DNA of 40,673 bases from Flavobacteriales bacterium (lineage in GTDB: Bacteria > Bacteroidota > Bacteroidia > Flavobacteriales_D > Crocinitomicaceae): positions 1-40,673 of the forward strand of contig JABXHO010000061.1 of NCBI GenBank assembly GCA_013373595.1, given 5' to 3'. The stretch's first letter is position 1; every line of letters begins with the position of its first letter. The translations under genes and the position numbers were made by a program. Below, piece after piece: positions 18,764-27,962 of this stretch. A model generated the notes under the pieces. That model did no database searches, was not told the DNA's origin, and saw only the letters and a program-made list of their open reading frames with translations.

Positions 18764-19816
18764 ATGGCGGGAAATGATAAAAAAACACCGACGAAATCTA
18801 CGCGAAAATCGAAAGCAGCTGCGAAATCGAAATTCTCGAAGGATACATATATAAAGTGGTACAAAGACATGCTTCTCATTCGTAAGTTCGAGGAGAAAGC
18901 AGGACAACTTTACATTCAACAGAAGTTTGGTGGTTTTTGTCACCTTTACATCGGACAAGAAGCAATCGTTGCAGGTACAGCGAGCGCTAGTCAAAAAGGA
19001 GATAAACACATGACTGCCTACCGTGATCATGGTCACCCAATTGCACTCGGAACTGATCCGCGTGTATTGATGGCGGAGCTTTACGGTCGAACAACAGGTT
19101 GTTCAAAAGGAAAAGGTGGTTCCATGCACTTCTTCGATAAAGAAGTAAACTTCATGGGTGGACACGGAATCGTTGGAGCACAAATTCCAATGGGAGCAGG
19201 TGTTGCCTTTGCTGAAAAATACAACGAGACAGACAATGTCGTTTTCGTTTCAATGGGGGATGGTGCTGTTCGACAAGGAGCATTGCACGAAACATTTAAC
19301 ATGGCGATGAACTGGAAGTTGCCCGTAGTGTTCATTATTGAGAACAACAACTACGCAATGGGAACTTCGGTAAAGCGTACAACAAATGTAACGGACCTCT
19401 CTAAAATTGGCCTGTCTTACGAAATGCCTTCTAAATCGGTGAATGGAATGTCTCCTGAAGCAGTGCACGAAGCAATTGAAGAAGCAGCGGATAGAGGTAG
19501 AAGAGGTGACGGTCCAACATTGTTGGATATCCGAACATATCGATACAAAGGTCACTCAATGTCTGACCCGCAAAAATACCGTACGAAAGAAGAGGTTTCT
19601 GAATGGATGGAACAAGATCCTATCGAATACTGTAAATCAGTAATCCTCAAAAACAAGTGGATGTCGGAAGACGAAATTTCAGAGGTTGAAGCGTGGGTAA
19701 AGAAAGAAGTGAAAGAATCGGTAGAATTTGCCGAAAACTCACCTTACCCAGAAGGGAAAGAATTGTACGAAGACGTATATATGGAGGAGAATTATCCATA
19801 CATTATTGAATATTAG
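18764..19816 (+). CDS. pdhA: pyruvate dehydrogenase E1 component, alpha subunit
   Basis: Thiamine-diphosphate-dependent decarboxylase subunit of the pyruvate dehydrogenase complex; with E1 beta it transfers an acetyl group to the lipoyl arm of E2. The 350-aa product has the ThDP-Mg motif GDGAVRQGALHETFNMA...NN (GDG at 165-167, NN at 194-195) and conserved segments RKFEEKAGQLY, GFCHLYIGQEA and AYRDHGHP. The KGHSMSDP loop contains the serine that is phosphorylated in mitochondrial enzymes. The first 25 residues are a Lys/Ser/Thr-rich extension. pdhC follows after 21 bp. No E1 beta gene is nearby, as is common in Bacteroidota, where pdhB lies elsewhere. Confidence 0.95.
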   Translation: MAGNDKKTPTKSTRKSKAAAKSKFSKDTYIKWYKDMLLIRKFEEKAGQLYIQQKFGGFCHLYIGQEAIVAGTASASQKGDKHMTAYRDHGHPIALGTDPRVLMAELYGRTTGCSKGKGGSMHFFDKEVNFMGGHGIVGAQIPMGAGVAFAEKYNETDNVVFVSMGDGAVRQGALHETFNMAMNWKLPVVFIIENNNYAMGTSVKRTTNVTDLSKIGLSYEMPSKSVNGMSPEAVHEAIEEAADRGRRGDGPTLLDIRTYRYKGHSMSDPQKYRTKEEVSEWMEQDPIEYCKSVILKNKWMSEDEISEVEAWVKKEVKESVEFAENSPYPEGKELYEDVYMEENYPYIIEY

Positions 19817-19837
19817 AATAGTTAATCGAAAGAGAAT

Positions 19838-21127
19838 ATGGCGGAAGTAGTTTACATGCCGAAGTTGAGCGACACGATGACGGAAGGTGTAGTTGCTGAA
19901 TGGAATAAGAAAGTCGGCGATGCAGTTTCTGAAGGTGATGTCCTTGCGGAAATTGAAACGGACAAAGCAACTATGGAGTTTGAATCATTCTACGATGGTG
20001 TGCTGTTGCATATTGGTGTAGAGAAGGGACAAACGGCTCCTGTTAATTCTTTGCTCGCAATTATCGGTGAGAAAGGAGAAGATATCGAAAAGGTGTTGGC
20101 TGAAGCAAAATCGGCGGCTCCTGAAGAAAGTGCTGAGGAAGAGAAAGAACCTGCAAAGGAAGAAGCAAAGCCTGCCTCAACGCTAGCTCCAAAACCGAAA
20201 CCGGAAGCAAGTCAACCAAAACCAACGCCAGCACCAGCGCCTGCTGCTTCGAAGCCTTCAGTAACAGAAGGTAACGATCGTGTGTTTGCTTCGCCTTTGG
20301 CCAAGAAAATGGCGGAAGAAAAGGGAATTGACTTAACGAACGTTGTCGGGACAGGAGAAAATGGACGAATTGTAAAACGTGACATTGATCATTACGTACC
20401 ATATATTCCTGCTGTAGGTGGTTCGCGTAAGCCGCATGTTGGTGTGGAGACATTCACAGACGAGCCAATTTCTCAAATGAGAAAAACAATCGCGAAGCGT
20501 TTGTCAGAAAGTAAATTCACAGCGCCACATTTCTACTTAACAATTGAGTTGGACATGGATCGTGCAATCGATCTTCGTACTTCATTGAAAGAGCAGGCAG
20601 ATATCAAGATTTCATTCAACGATATGGTGATCAAAGCATGTGCTTTGGCATTGCGTGAGCATCCTGCAGTAAACAGTGCTTGGTTGGGAGATGTGATTCG
20701 TAGAAATGAGCACGTACACATCGGTGTAGCTGTTGCAGTTGATGAAGGATTACTCGTTCCTGTTATTCGTTTTGCGGATGGTAAAGGAATGCCAGAAATC
20801 GGAGCTGAAGTACGCGAATTGGCAACAAAAGCGAAAAACAAGAAATTACAACCATCTGAGTGGGAAGGAAACACATTTACTATCTCTAACTTGGGAATGT
20901 TTGGAATTGAAGAGTTCACGGCAATTGTGAATCCACCAGATAGCTGTATCATGGCAGTTGGAGGAATCCGTCAGGTTCCTGTAGTGAAAAATGGCGAAAT
21001 TGTTCCTGGAAACGTAATGAAAGTTACGCTGTCATGCGACCACCGCGTAGTGGATGGTGCAACTGGAGCAGAATTCTTGAATACATTCAAAAATTACATG
21101 GAGAATCCAGTGTTACTGGTTCTTTAA
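19838..21127 (+). CDS. pdhC: dihydrolipoamide acetyltransferase (E2) of pyruvate dehydrogenase
   Basis: Core of the pyruvate dehydrogenase complex; transfers acetyl groups from lipoate to CoA. The 429-aa product has one lipoyl domain (residues 1-78, lipoyl-lysine K43 in IETDKATMEFES) and an Ala/Pro/Lys/Glu-rich flexible linker (about 90-143). Next comes the peripheral subunit-binding domain (RVFASPLAKKMAEEKGIDL...GRIVKRDI, about 148-185). The catalytic domain has active-site His402 and Asp406 in DHRVVDGATGAEFL. Many Flavobacteriia E2 proteins have two lipoyl domains, so a single one is a point of variation. It is co-transcribed with pdhA and followed by a strong terminator. Confidence 0.95.
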   Translation: MAEVVYMPKLSDTMTEGVVAEWNKKVGDAVSEGDVLAEIETDKATMEFESFYDGVLLHIGVEKGQTAPVNSLLAIIGEKGEDIEKVLAEAKSAAPEESAEEEKEPAKEEAKPASTLAPKPKPEASQPKPTPAPAPAASKPSVTEGNDRVFASPLAKKMAEEKGIDLTNVVGTGENGRIVKRDIDHYVPYIPAVGGSRKPHVGVETFTDEPISQMRKTIAKRLSESKFTAPHFYLTIELDMDRAIDLRTSLKEQADIKISFNDMVIKACALALREHPAVNSAWLGDVIRRNEHVHIGVAVAVDEGLLVPVIRFADGKGMPEIGAEVRELATKAKNKKLQPSEWEGNTFTISNLGMFGIEEFTAIVNPPDSCIMAVGGIRQVPVVKNGEIVPGNVMKVTLSCDHRVVDGATGAEFLNTFKNYMENPVLLVL

Positions 21128-21144
21128 GAAAACATCAATAATTC

Positions 21145-21178
21145 AAAAAGCTCAGGTGTTAATCTGGGCTTTTTTTTA
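21145..21178 (+). terminator. terminator of the pdhA-pdhC operon
   Basis: AAAAGCTCAG / CTGGGCTTTT form a 10-base stem with one G-U wobble around an 8-nt loop, followed by a run of T. Confidence 0.9.
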
Positions 21179-21244
21179 TTCTTTGCGGAAAGAAAATACA
21201 AAGATGAAATAGGCGAGTAGTTCTTATTCGCGAAATGAATTAAA

Positions 21245-21613
21245 ATGGAAATAGCAATCATAGCACACGACGGTAAAAAAGCTGAAATGGTTCAGTTTTT
21301 AAATGAACACAAAGAGGTGCTGCAACGACATAATGTACACCTTGTTTCAACAGGGACAACTGGGCAAAAAGTAGAAAAAGCGGGGTTTGAAGTAACAAAA
21401 TTACTTTCTGGCCCATTGGGAGGTGATGCGCAAATTGCAGCACGTGTTGCCGAAGGAACGTGCGATATGGTAATTTTCTTCCGAGATCCTCTCGAAAAGC
21501 ATCCACACGAGCCAGATATTTTCATGCTCATGCGTATGTGCGATGTCTATGATGTACCACTCGCTACCAATCCTTCAACGGCGGAACTCTTCTTTAAAAA
21601 TCTTGCGATTTAA
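21245..21613 (+). CDS. mgsA: methylglyoxal synthase
   Basis: Converts dihydroxyacetone phosphate to methylglyoxal and phosphate, a bypass used when phosphorylated sugars accumulate. The 122-aa product is the small form without N- or C-terminal extension. Catalytic Asp61 is in SGPLGGDAQIAARV; other family residues are H8 and K12 (IAHDGKK), the phosphate-binding STGTTG (35-40), H88 and D91 in PHEPDIFMLMRMCD, and NPSTAELF at the end. It stands alone between the pdhC terminator and the large surface-protein gene. Confidence 0.95.
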   Translation: MEIAIIAHDGKKAEMVQFLNEHKEVLQRHNVHLVSTGTTGQKVEKAGFEVTKLLSGPLGGDAQIAARVAEGTCDMVIFFRDPLEKHPHEPDIFMLMRMCDVYDVPLATNPSTAELFFKNLAI

Positions 21614-21682
21614 GCAATCATTCTAGGCGCAAAGGAATAATTCCCCTGCTATAAGTAAAAGATACTTTTTTTCATTCACAAG

Positions 21683-21710
21683 ACACTGTCTCTTAAACGA
21701 TGGACAGTGT
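21683..21710. repeat. 8-bp perfect inverted repeat, ACACTGTC / GACAGTGT
   Basis: ACACTGTC (21683-21690) and GACAGTGT (21703-21710) are separated by 12 bp. There is no T-tract, so it is not a typical terminator for mgsA. It lies about 20 bp upstream of the candidate promoter of the surface-protein gene and could be a regulator site or a short RNA stem. Confidence 0.45.
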
Positions 21711-21730
21711 GTTAATGTAATTATAATCGG

Positions 21731-21760
21731 TTGTCAATCTACAATATAATTGTATATTAG
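21731..21760 (+). promoter_or_regulatory. candidate promoter of the surface-protein/PorP operon, TTG-19-TATATTAG
   Basis: TTG (21731-21733), 19 bp, then TATATTAG (21753-21760), one base from TAnnTTTG. The perfect 12-bp palindrome CTTTAGCTAAAG (21761-21772) follows immediately, at the expected start of transcription. Confidence 0.45.
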
Positions 21761-21855
21761 CTTTAGCTAAAGGTGATTTAACTAACTCCGCAAACTCTTA
21801 ACACATCATGTGGGGGAGGTTAATCCTGCTACTTTTAATAACCAAATAACTACAT

Positions 21856-24800
21856 ATGCGAATGTTTCAAACGGTAAGCGTTTGGACGTTGACTATGCTA
21901 ACTCTGCTAATGTCAGGCTACACTTTCAGCCAGGCAACAATCAACGTTCGTGTTATTTCTGTTCAAGCTCAGAACTCAGTCGATTGCGACGGATTCCTAA
22001 CAGGTGATAGCGATTTTGTCTGGGAATTTTTAGCCACAGACAATTCACTCGGTAATTCCAATAACAACCCTGTCCTTTTCGGTGTGTTAGGTGATTTCAA
22101 TTTTGCCTATCAAAACGGGAACAATGGACCGTACACAATGGTGGCGCCAGGTGGAGGATTTTCTCCGAGTAATGGCTTGTATTTTTCACACGATTATGTG
22201 TGTCCAACAGATGTTCCTACAAATATTTCCATCGATTGGCGTGCCTACGAAAACGATGATTTACTCTTCAATTATTCACTCGGATTGGGTGGTTCGGAAG
22301 GAGAAACAGCAAATCAAACGGTGAACATGGCGGTGCCTGCAGGAGCGGGAACGAATACGCAAACGTACACAGCAACCAGCACGGATGGCGGGTGTAATCA
22401 AACGTATTCCATCACATTTGAAGTGGAACGCATTCCGATTGTTCTCAATTATTTAGAAGACAATATTTGTGATGCTCAGCAAGTGGCATTGAATACAACC
22501 TACACCTTAGGGTGGTGTCCCTCAGCTACGCTGGAACCAAATGAACCACATACAGGAGACGTCACTGCGAATGGATCGGTATGGGTGAAATTTGTGGCGC
22601 CTGCGAGTGGAGAAGTGGAAGTGACAACGGATTTAAGTGGAACAGAATTCGGAACGTATTTCCAAATTTATCACGCTGCGGATGGTTTGAACTGCGGAAA
22701 CGGAATCCAACCAATTACGGGAACGTTGATTAAGGATAAGTTTGAATATTTATCCAATCACCAATTTTCAGACGGAACGGATTTCCTTGGAGTTGATCCT
22801 GAAGCTGAAATTCAGTTAGATGCTTGTGATCCCGTTCCTTTATTTTCTTACCAAAAAGTACATGCCGGTGAAACATACTATGTACAGCTTTCTGCGGATA
22901 ACGGAGGAGAAAGAGGATATTACGAGTTCCGTGTGAATGATCTCGGTGGAGGAAGTCCTCCCAATGCGGAAGATATTCCATGTAATTCGCCCGTTACGGC
23001 ATTCGGAACAACACCAATTAGCTCGAATGCAGGTTCGCCAGCTTCGATGAACTTAAGTTTTGGTTGTGCATTCGATAGTGGAAATGATTTTGGTGAGGTG
23101 GGCGATGTCCATACTTCTCCAGATCCTAGTGAATACCACGCGTATGATTACGACCACAACGCAGAAGGAAATTCGACAGTGAACGAATCAGTTTGGTTGA
23201 ATTTTGTTGCTCCAAACAGTGGACGTATTGTCTATGAAACGGATTATCAAAGTGGAGTCTATTCGGAAGATGCCGCTCTCTTTGGTTTCGATAAGCGATT
23301 CGGTCCTGGAATCCCTGCTGATTACAATTGTGCTAACCTCGAATTCATCGATGCAGAAGAAGGAGGTGTCAACGGAATTTTTGGTGGGGGAGTTGAAAGT
23401 GCAATCATCACGCAACAATGTTTGGAACCAGGATATTCTTACTATGGAATGGTAGATCCTGCAAATAACTTGACAACTTTCAATACGCAAGACATTGATA
23501 CGTGGTTGTACGATCCAAGTGTGGATGATCCAATCAATAATCCTCCTGGAAATGATATTTTATGTTTGGCTTCGATCGATCCAATTTATGAGGTGCCAGT
23601 GACACCTGCAGGGTTAACGCCGCCGTTCAATGCGGTAGCAGGAAGCAACGAACGTGCCTGTCGTGAATATTTGGCTGGTGAGCCGCCTGCAGCGCCGCTT
23701 CAAGCAGATCGCGCAGATCAAACAGTTTGGCATTATTTTACTGTTCCTCCTTCTGGAGCTATTGAAATGAATATTCGTGCCTACATCGGGATGGATACGC
23801 TTCGCTACGCGATGTACGAATTCTTAAATGGAACGGATTGCTACGGAGGGTTAAATCCTGCTACATATACACAGGATGGAACGCAAACAACGCCAATCAT
23901 TACGCCGTTTTTGACAGGTTCGGCAGGATTTGATGGAACGCAAGAGTCCGTATGTTGTTTAACTCCAGGTTCACTCATGGCAATTCAATTGGATGGTGGA
24001 TCTCCGGGGGATGAAGGACAATACATCATCGAGTACATTCGAGAAGTAGAAAGCTATTCGGGTGATACGTATGTGGAGCTTGCCAACGCTACAGTGGTTG
24101 ATTTGACTTCAACGGATACAGCGTTTGTTTGTTTCGGTGATGATTTAACACCAGGAAACTTATTGGATGGAAATGGTGAGCCAACTTTGGATATTCCAGC
24201 GTGTTTGACGCCTGGCTTCGTAATGCACAGCACGCTTCCTGTTCCTGATCCAGTAATGGGATCAGGATTTACATACATTGATACGGCGCAAGGATTAACG
24301 AGCGTGTTTACAAACAATACCAACGGTTCTGGAACCTTCGGAAATCCATTATTCAACACGGTATACTACGTATCATCTATGGCAGACGATCCTGCTGCTT
24401 GGGGAGATTTCTTGTGTTCTTCTTCAACGGTTGATAATACGGTGCAAGTAGTGTACTTGGAACCTGTTGTTCCTTTCTCATTCTACGATAATACGCTTTG
24501 TGAGATCACGTTCTCTGCAACGGGTGGAATGAGTGCCTTCAACGGTTCTTTATTCTCCTATACGATTCAAGATCCAACCATGACGGTTGTTCAATCGGGA
24601 ACTTTTGCTGGAGGAACAAACGTGGTCTATGCAGTTCCATCGGCAGCAGTTTACATGATCACGGTGGATGACGGTAGCTGTCCGTATACATTCACCATTG
24701 ATGCTAGTGCATGTGGAAACCCATGTATCGTGAATCCGAATATTAACTACGTGAATGCAACGATTTGTAACGGAGAATCAATCTTCTTGGAAGGAGCAAA

Positions 24801-25932
24801 TCAAACAACGGCAGGTACGTACACAGATATCTTTACGGGTGCGAACGGTTGTGATAGTACGATTTACACAACAGTAACGGTTCTCGAACCAGTCGCAGTG
24901 TCTAACGCGGTTACAATCTGTACAGGATCTTCGTATACTGTTGGAACAAGCACGTACACAACAGCAGGACAATATGTAGATGTATTTACAGCGGCCAATG
25001 GTTGTGATAGTACGGTGACAACAAACTTGTTTGTGGAGTCTGAGATTTCAACGAACATAGTAGAAACAATTTGTACGGGATCAGTTTACACTTTTGGCGG
25101 ACAAAACCTCGTAACATCAGGAACGTATTTCGATACACTTGTTGCAGGTGGTGGTTGTGACTCAGTGGTAACGCTCTTCTTAACGGTAACGCCATTAATC
25201 ACGAATTCTATTACAGAAACTATCTGTGAGGGAACCAGTACCAATTTCGGTTCTCAGACCTTATCATCTTCTGGAACGTATACTGAAATGTTCTCAACGG
25301 CAACTGGATGTGATTCACTAGTAACCATGTATTTGTTCGTTACGCCAACCATTCAGCACGCAATGTCGGAGGTGATTTGTGAAGGACAATCATACACATT
25401 AGGAACACAGACCTTGTCGACTTCGGGTACATACACTGAAATGTTTACAACAGCAGCAGGCTGTGATTCCATCGTTGAATTGTTCTTGACGGTTTCTGAT
25501 CCGTTGGATTCAACCATTTACGACTCAATTTGTGAGGGTGAATCGCTTGAATTTGGTTCACAAGTGTTGACAGTATCCGGTGTGTACACTGAGAACTTCC
25601 CGACGGCTGGAGGTTGCGACTCATTGGTAACGCTTGAACTACAAGTGTTGGATTGTGAGGCCTTATTGCAAATCAGTAATGTGTGTACGCCGAACGATGA
25701 TGGTCGAAATGATACATGGCGTGTCAGCGATCTCAATCAATTGGCAGGTTGTACGGTTCAGATTTTCAATAGATGGGGAGAACTCATGTATGAAACAACA
25801 GATTATCAAAATGAGTGGGCAGGAACCAAAGATGGTGAAGTGTTACCAGACGGTGCGTACTACTACACGATAACCTGTGATGAAGAAAGGGAGTACCAAG
25901 GTGTCATTAACTTAATGAGATTTAAAAAGTAA
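21856..25932 (+). CDS. large exported surface protein with six 51-aa modules and gliding-motility-type (CHU_C) C-terminal domain
   Basis: A 1358-aa protein with a Sec signal peptide (about residues 1-26, ending TFSQA). Residues 30-960 are beta-rich, with several domains that recur internally (for example GSVWVKFVAPASGEVEV and ESVWLNFVAPNSGRIVY, and QTVWHYFTVPPSGAIEM), which look like repeated jelly-roll-type domains. From residue 968 six modules begin (A/V/E/D).IC.G and contain GTY...F....GCDS, each with two cysteines. The last about 90 residues (SNVCTPNDDGRNDTWRV, VQIFNRWGELMYE, LPDGAYYYTI) are the gliding-motility-associated C-terminal domain used as a type B T9SS signal. The gene precedes a PorP/SprF gene by 5 bp, the usual pairing of SprB-like surface proteins and their partner. 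Probably a surface adhesin; ligand unknown. Confidence 0.85.
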   Translation: MRMFQTVSVWTLTMLTLLMSGYTFSQATINVRVISVQAQNSVDCDGFLTGDSDFVWEFLATDNSLGNSNNNPVLFGVLGDFNFAYQNGNNGPYTMVAPGGGFSPSNGLYFSHDYVCPTDVPTNISIDWRAYENDDLLFNYSLGLGGSEGETANQTVNMAVPAGAGTNTQTYTATSTDGGCNQTYSITFEVERIPIVLNYLEDNICDAQQVALNTTYTLGWCPSATLEPNEPHTGDVTANGSVWVKFVAPASGEVEVTTDLSGTEFGTYFQIYHAADGLNCGNGIQPITGTLIKDKFEYLSNHQFSDGTDFLGVDPEAEIQLDACDPVPLFSYQKVHAGETYYVQLSADNGGERGYYEFRVNDLGGGSPPNAEDIPCNSPVTAFGTTPISSNAGSPASMNLSFGCAFDSGNDFGEVGDVHTSPDPSEYHAYDYDHNAEGNSTVNESVWLNFVAPNSGRIVYETDYQSGVYSEDAALFGFDKRFGPGIPADYNCANLEFIDAEEGGVNGIFGGGVESAIITQQCLEPGYSYYGMVDPANNLTTFNTQDIDTWLYDPSVDDPINNPPGNDILCLASIDPIYEVPVTPAGLTPPFNAVAGSNERACREYLAGEPPAAPLQADRADQTVWHYFTVPPSGAIEMNIRAYIGMDTLRYAMYEFLNGTDCYGGLNPATYTQDGTQTTPIITPFLTGSAGFDGTQESVCCLTPGSLMAIQLDGGSPGDEGQYIIEYIREVESYSGDTYVELANATVVDLTSTDTAFVCFGDDLTPGNLLDGNGEPTLDIPACLTPGFVMHSTLPVPDPVMGSGFTYIDTAQGLTSVFTNNTNGSGTFGNPLFNTVYYVSSMADDPAAWGDFLCSSSTVDNTVQVVYLEPVVPFSFYDNTLCEITFSATGGMSAFNGSLFSYTIQDPTMTVVQSGTFAGGTNVVYAVPSAAVYMITVDDGSCPYTFTIDASACGNPCIVNPNINYVNATICNGESIFLEGANQTTAGTYTDIFTGANGCDSTIYTTVTVLEPVAVSNAVTICTGSSYTVGTSTYTTAGQYVDVFTAANGCDSTVTTNLFVESEISTNIVETICTGSVYTFGGQNLVTSGTYFDTLVAGGGCDSVVTLFLTVTPLITNSITETICEGTSTNFGSQTLSSSGTYTEMFSTATGCDSLVTMYLFVTPTIQHAMSEVICEGQSYTLGTQTLSTSGTYTEMFTTAAGCDSIVELFLTVSDPLDSTIYDSICEGESLEFGSQVLTVSGVYTENFPTAGGCDSLVTLELQVLDCEALLQISNVCTPNDDGRNDTWRVSDLNQLAGCTVQIFNRWGELMYETTDYQNEWAGTKDGEVLPDGAYYYTITCDEEREYQGVINLMRFKK
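24757..25674 (+). repeat. six tandem 153-bp (51-aa) protein modules
   Basis: Modules start at 24757, 24910, 25063, 25216, 25369 and 25522, exactly 153 bp apart. Each encodes an IC.G motif near its start and GCDS(I/V) about 33 residues later. DNA sequences have diverged well beyond recent duplication, while the period is kept without a single indel. Confidence 0.9.
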
Positions 25933-25937
25933 GAGCC

Positions 25938-27305
25938 ATGAAAGCATTCAATAAATATATCGTAGTTGGTGTAGTGAGTATGATCGCTTCTGGGGCTTTT
26001 GCTCAGCAAACGAGACAAACCAATTTATACAATTACAACAAGTTCTCGCTCAATCCTGCGTATGCCGGGGCGAGTGGTTGTACGGAAGTGAATTTCTCCC
26101 ACGTTAATCAATGGGTGAAGGTGGAAGGAGCACCCAACACGAGTTTTGTAAGTGCCAATACGGCCTTCGGACGTGGTTGGGGAGCTGGAGCTGATTTGTT
26201 GATCGATCGCTTAGGTCTTTTTCAACAAGTTTCTGCAAATGGTGCCGTTTCGTATGGCTTTTCTATCGCTAGAAAGCATAATATTCGATTAGGAATTAGC
26301 GCAGGCTATTTTCAGATGAGAATTGATCCAACCGATGCCATTGCATTCGATTCAGGAGATCAGATCGTGGATGGAGGAGTACAAACAGCGAGTTCCTTGA
26401 ATACATCTGCAGGAATTCTGTACCAATTCGAAGGACTAGAGTTGTCATTTGCGACCAAACAATTACTGGAAGGTCGAACGAATTTCAATTTTAGCGGACT
26501 AGATGGATACGGACTACGACGCCATTATTCAGCGTATGGTGCGTACGATATTCCGCTAAATAAACAATTGACCTTGAAACCGAACATTCTGTACAGAGGT
26601 GTCGGAAATGTGCAACAATTCGATTTTAACGCGGATATCAACTACAATGATTTCATCTATGGAGGAATTGGCTGGAGAACACAAGTCGGACTTGTAGCGC
26701 GACTGGGCGTCAACATCCGTAAACTTTTCTTTCTAGGATATGCCTACGAAACACCCATGCAAAATTTGGCTTCCTATGGTTCTGGATCGCATGAAATTAC
26801 CCTCGGATTGAAATTCTGTAAAAAGAAGAAAGAGGAAATTGTTGATCCAATTGCGGAAATTCCTCCGGTTCCTGATACGGTAACCATTATGGATACAGTC
26901 GTCATTGCAACAGTAGATACCGTTTTCATTGAGAAGCCTGCCGACGACGACGTGACGAAAGCCATGCTCAATGCTTCAGAGAGTTTAGAGTTTATCTACG
27001 ATAAAGCCATTATTGTAGAGGATTCGTACGATCCATTGAACGCGTTGACCAACATCTTATTGGTAAGAAAAGATGTAAGCATTCAACTTGATGGGCACAC
27101 GGATGGAGACGGAACAGAAGCATACAACATGAAGCTGTCGAAAGATCGTGTGGAAGCAGTCAAACGATTCTTGGTTGCGAACGGAGTGGACGAATCCCGA
27201 ATCAAAACGGATTACCACGGAGAATCGCAGCCGATTGCATCCAACGATACGGAGGAAGGAAAGGCGAAAAATAGACGAGTAGAGATGAAAATTATTATGG
27301 AATAA
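25938..27305 (+). CDS. PorP/SprF-family T9SS outer membrane protein fused to an OmpA domain
   Basis: A 455-aa protein with a signal peptide (residues 1-22, ending FAQ). Residues about 23-300 match the PorP/SprF family: QTNLYNYNKFSLNPAYAGASG near the start, then many beta strands of an outer-membrane barrel. A Pro/Asp/Thr/Val-rich linker follows (about 300-340), then an OmpA C-terminal domain (LDGHTDGDGTEAYNMKLSKDRVEAVKRFL, KNRRVEMKI) that should bind peptidoglycan. PorP and SprF help export or anchor specific T9SS cargo on the surface. The 5-bp gap behind the large CHU_C surface protein suggests they work as a pair, with the OmpA domain fixing the barrel to the wall. Confidence 0.9.
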   Translation: MKAFNKYIVVGVVSMIASGAFAQQTRQTNLYNYNKFSLNPAYAGASGCTEVNFSHVNQWVKVEGAPNTSFVSANTAFGRGWGAGADLLIDRLGLFQQVSANGAVSYGFSIARKHNIRLGISAGYFQMRIDPTDAIAFDSGDQIVDGGVQTASSLNTSAGILYQFEGLELSFATKQLLEGRTNFNFSGLDGYGLRRHYSAYGAYDIPLNKQLTLKPNILYRGVGNVQQFDFNADINYNDFIYGGIGWRTQVGLVARLGVNIRKLFFLGYAYETPMQNLASYGSGSHEITLGLKFCKKKKEEIVDPIAEIPPVPDTVTIMDTVVIATVDTVFIEKPADDDVTKAMLNASESLEFIYDKAIIVEDSYDPLNALTNILLVRKDVSIQLDGHTDGDGTEAYNMKLSKDRVEAVKRFLVANGVDESRIKTDYHGESQPIASNDTEEGKAKNRRVEMKIIME

Positions 27306-27316
27306 CCATTCATAAA

Positions 27317-27880
27317 TTGACGGTAGAAGAGAATTTTATAGAGAGCGCACGCAAACAATTCGAGTATTACAAATCGCTTGGAGAGAAGACGATCGCTCAA
27401 TTGAACGAGGATGAATTGTTCTGGCAGTTCAATGCGGAAAGTAATTCCATTGCAATTACTGTAAATCATCTGTGGGGAAATATGATGTCCAGATGGACGG
27501 ATTTCCTTCAGTCAGACGGTGAGAAAGAGTGGCGAAATCGAGACTTGGAGTTTGAATCGGTGATCAAAACAAAAGACGAATTACTTGAAAAATGGGAAGC
27601 GGGTTGGTCATGTCTCTTTGAGGCCATCGATTCCATAAATCAGGATAATTTTGGTTCAGAAATCTTCATTCGAAATCAACGACATACGATTGTAGAAGCG
27701 GTGAGCCGACAAATGATGCATTACGCGTATCACGTGGGGCAAATCGTATACGTAGGACGGATGATCAAGGGAAAAGATTGGCAAAGTTTGTCGATTCCCA
27801 AGGGAAAATCCACCGACTACAATGCTGAAAAATTTTCCAAAGGAGAACACGGCGGACATTTCACAGATGAACTAAAATAG
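27317..27880 (+). CDS. DinB-superfamily protein (DUF1572-like)
   Basis: A 187-aa cytosolic protein resembling DUF1572 members of the DinB/YfiT four-helix superfamily (not DNA polymerase IV). Features are ARKQFEYYKSLGEKTIAQL at the N-terminus, NSIAITVNHLWGNMMSRWTDFL, and a C-terminal HYAYHVGQIVYVGRMIKG helix. His residues in NHLWG and in the HYAYHVGQ segment are the usual metal ligands of the superfamily. Related proteins include thiol-dependent transferases, but the reaction of this branch is unknown. No ATG fits the conserved beginning; TTG 27317, 11 bp after the PorP-OmpA stop, places the start where homologues begin. It is probably the last gene of the surface-protein operon, although a functional link is not evident. 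Confidence 0.75.
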   Translation: MTVEENFIESARKQFEYYKSLGEKTIAQLNEDELFWQFNAESNSIAITVNHLWGNMMSRWTDFLQSDGEKEWRNRDLEFESVIKTKDELLEKWEAGWSCLFEAIDSINQDNFGSEIFIRNQRHTIVEAVSRQMMHYAYHVGQIVYVGRMIKGKDWQSLSIPKGKSTDYNAEKFSKGEHGGHFTDELK

Positions 27881-27901
27881 GGCAAAAAAAGGAATGTGTT
27901 C

Positions 27902-27933
27902 TTTGATTTGTGGTTTCGATTGATGTATCTTCG
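27902..27933 (+). promoter_or_regulatory. promoter of the Calx-beta protein gene, TTTG-20-TATCTTCG
   Basis: TTTG (27902-27905), 20 bp, then TATCTTCG (27926-27933), one base from TAnnTTTG. Leader about 23-25 nt to ATG 27963. Confidence 0.55.
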
Positions 27934-27962
27934 CCATCTTTACAGAAAAACCACTAATCATT

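Noticed and set aside
24757-25674. Regular 153-bp period as a possible CRISPR or recent DNA tandem repeat
   Set aside because: The units are diverged coding modules in one frame; no near-identical repeat or unique spacer pattern.
27317-27880. DinB-like protein as a DNA-damage polymerase
   Set aside because: The DinB/YfiT superfamily shares only the name with DNA polymerase IV; there are no polymerase motifs here.
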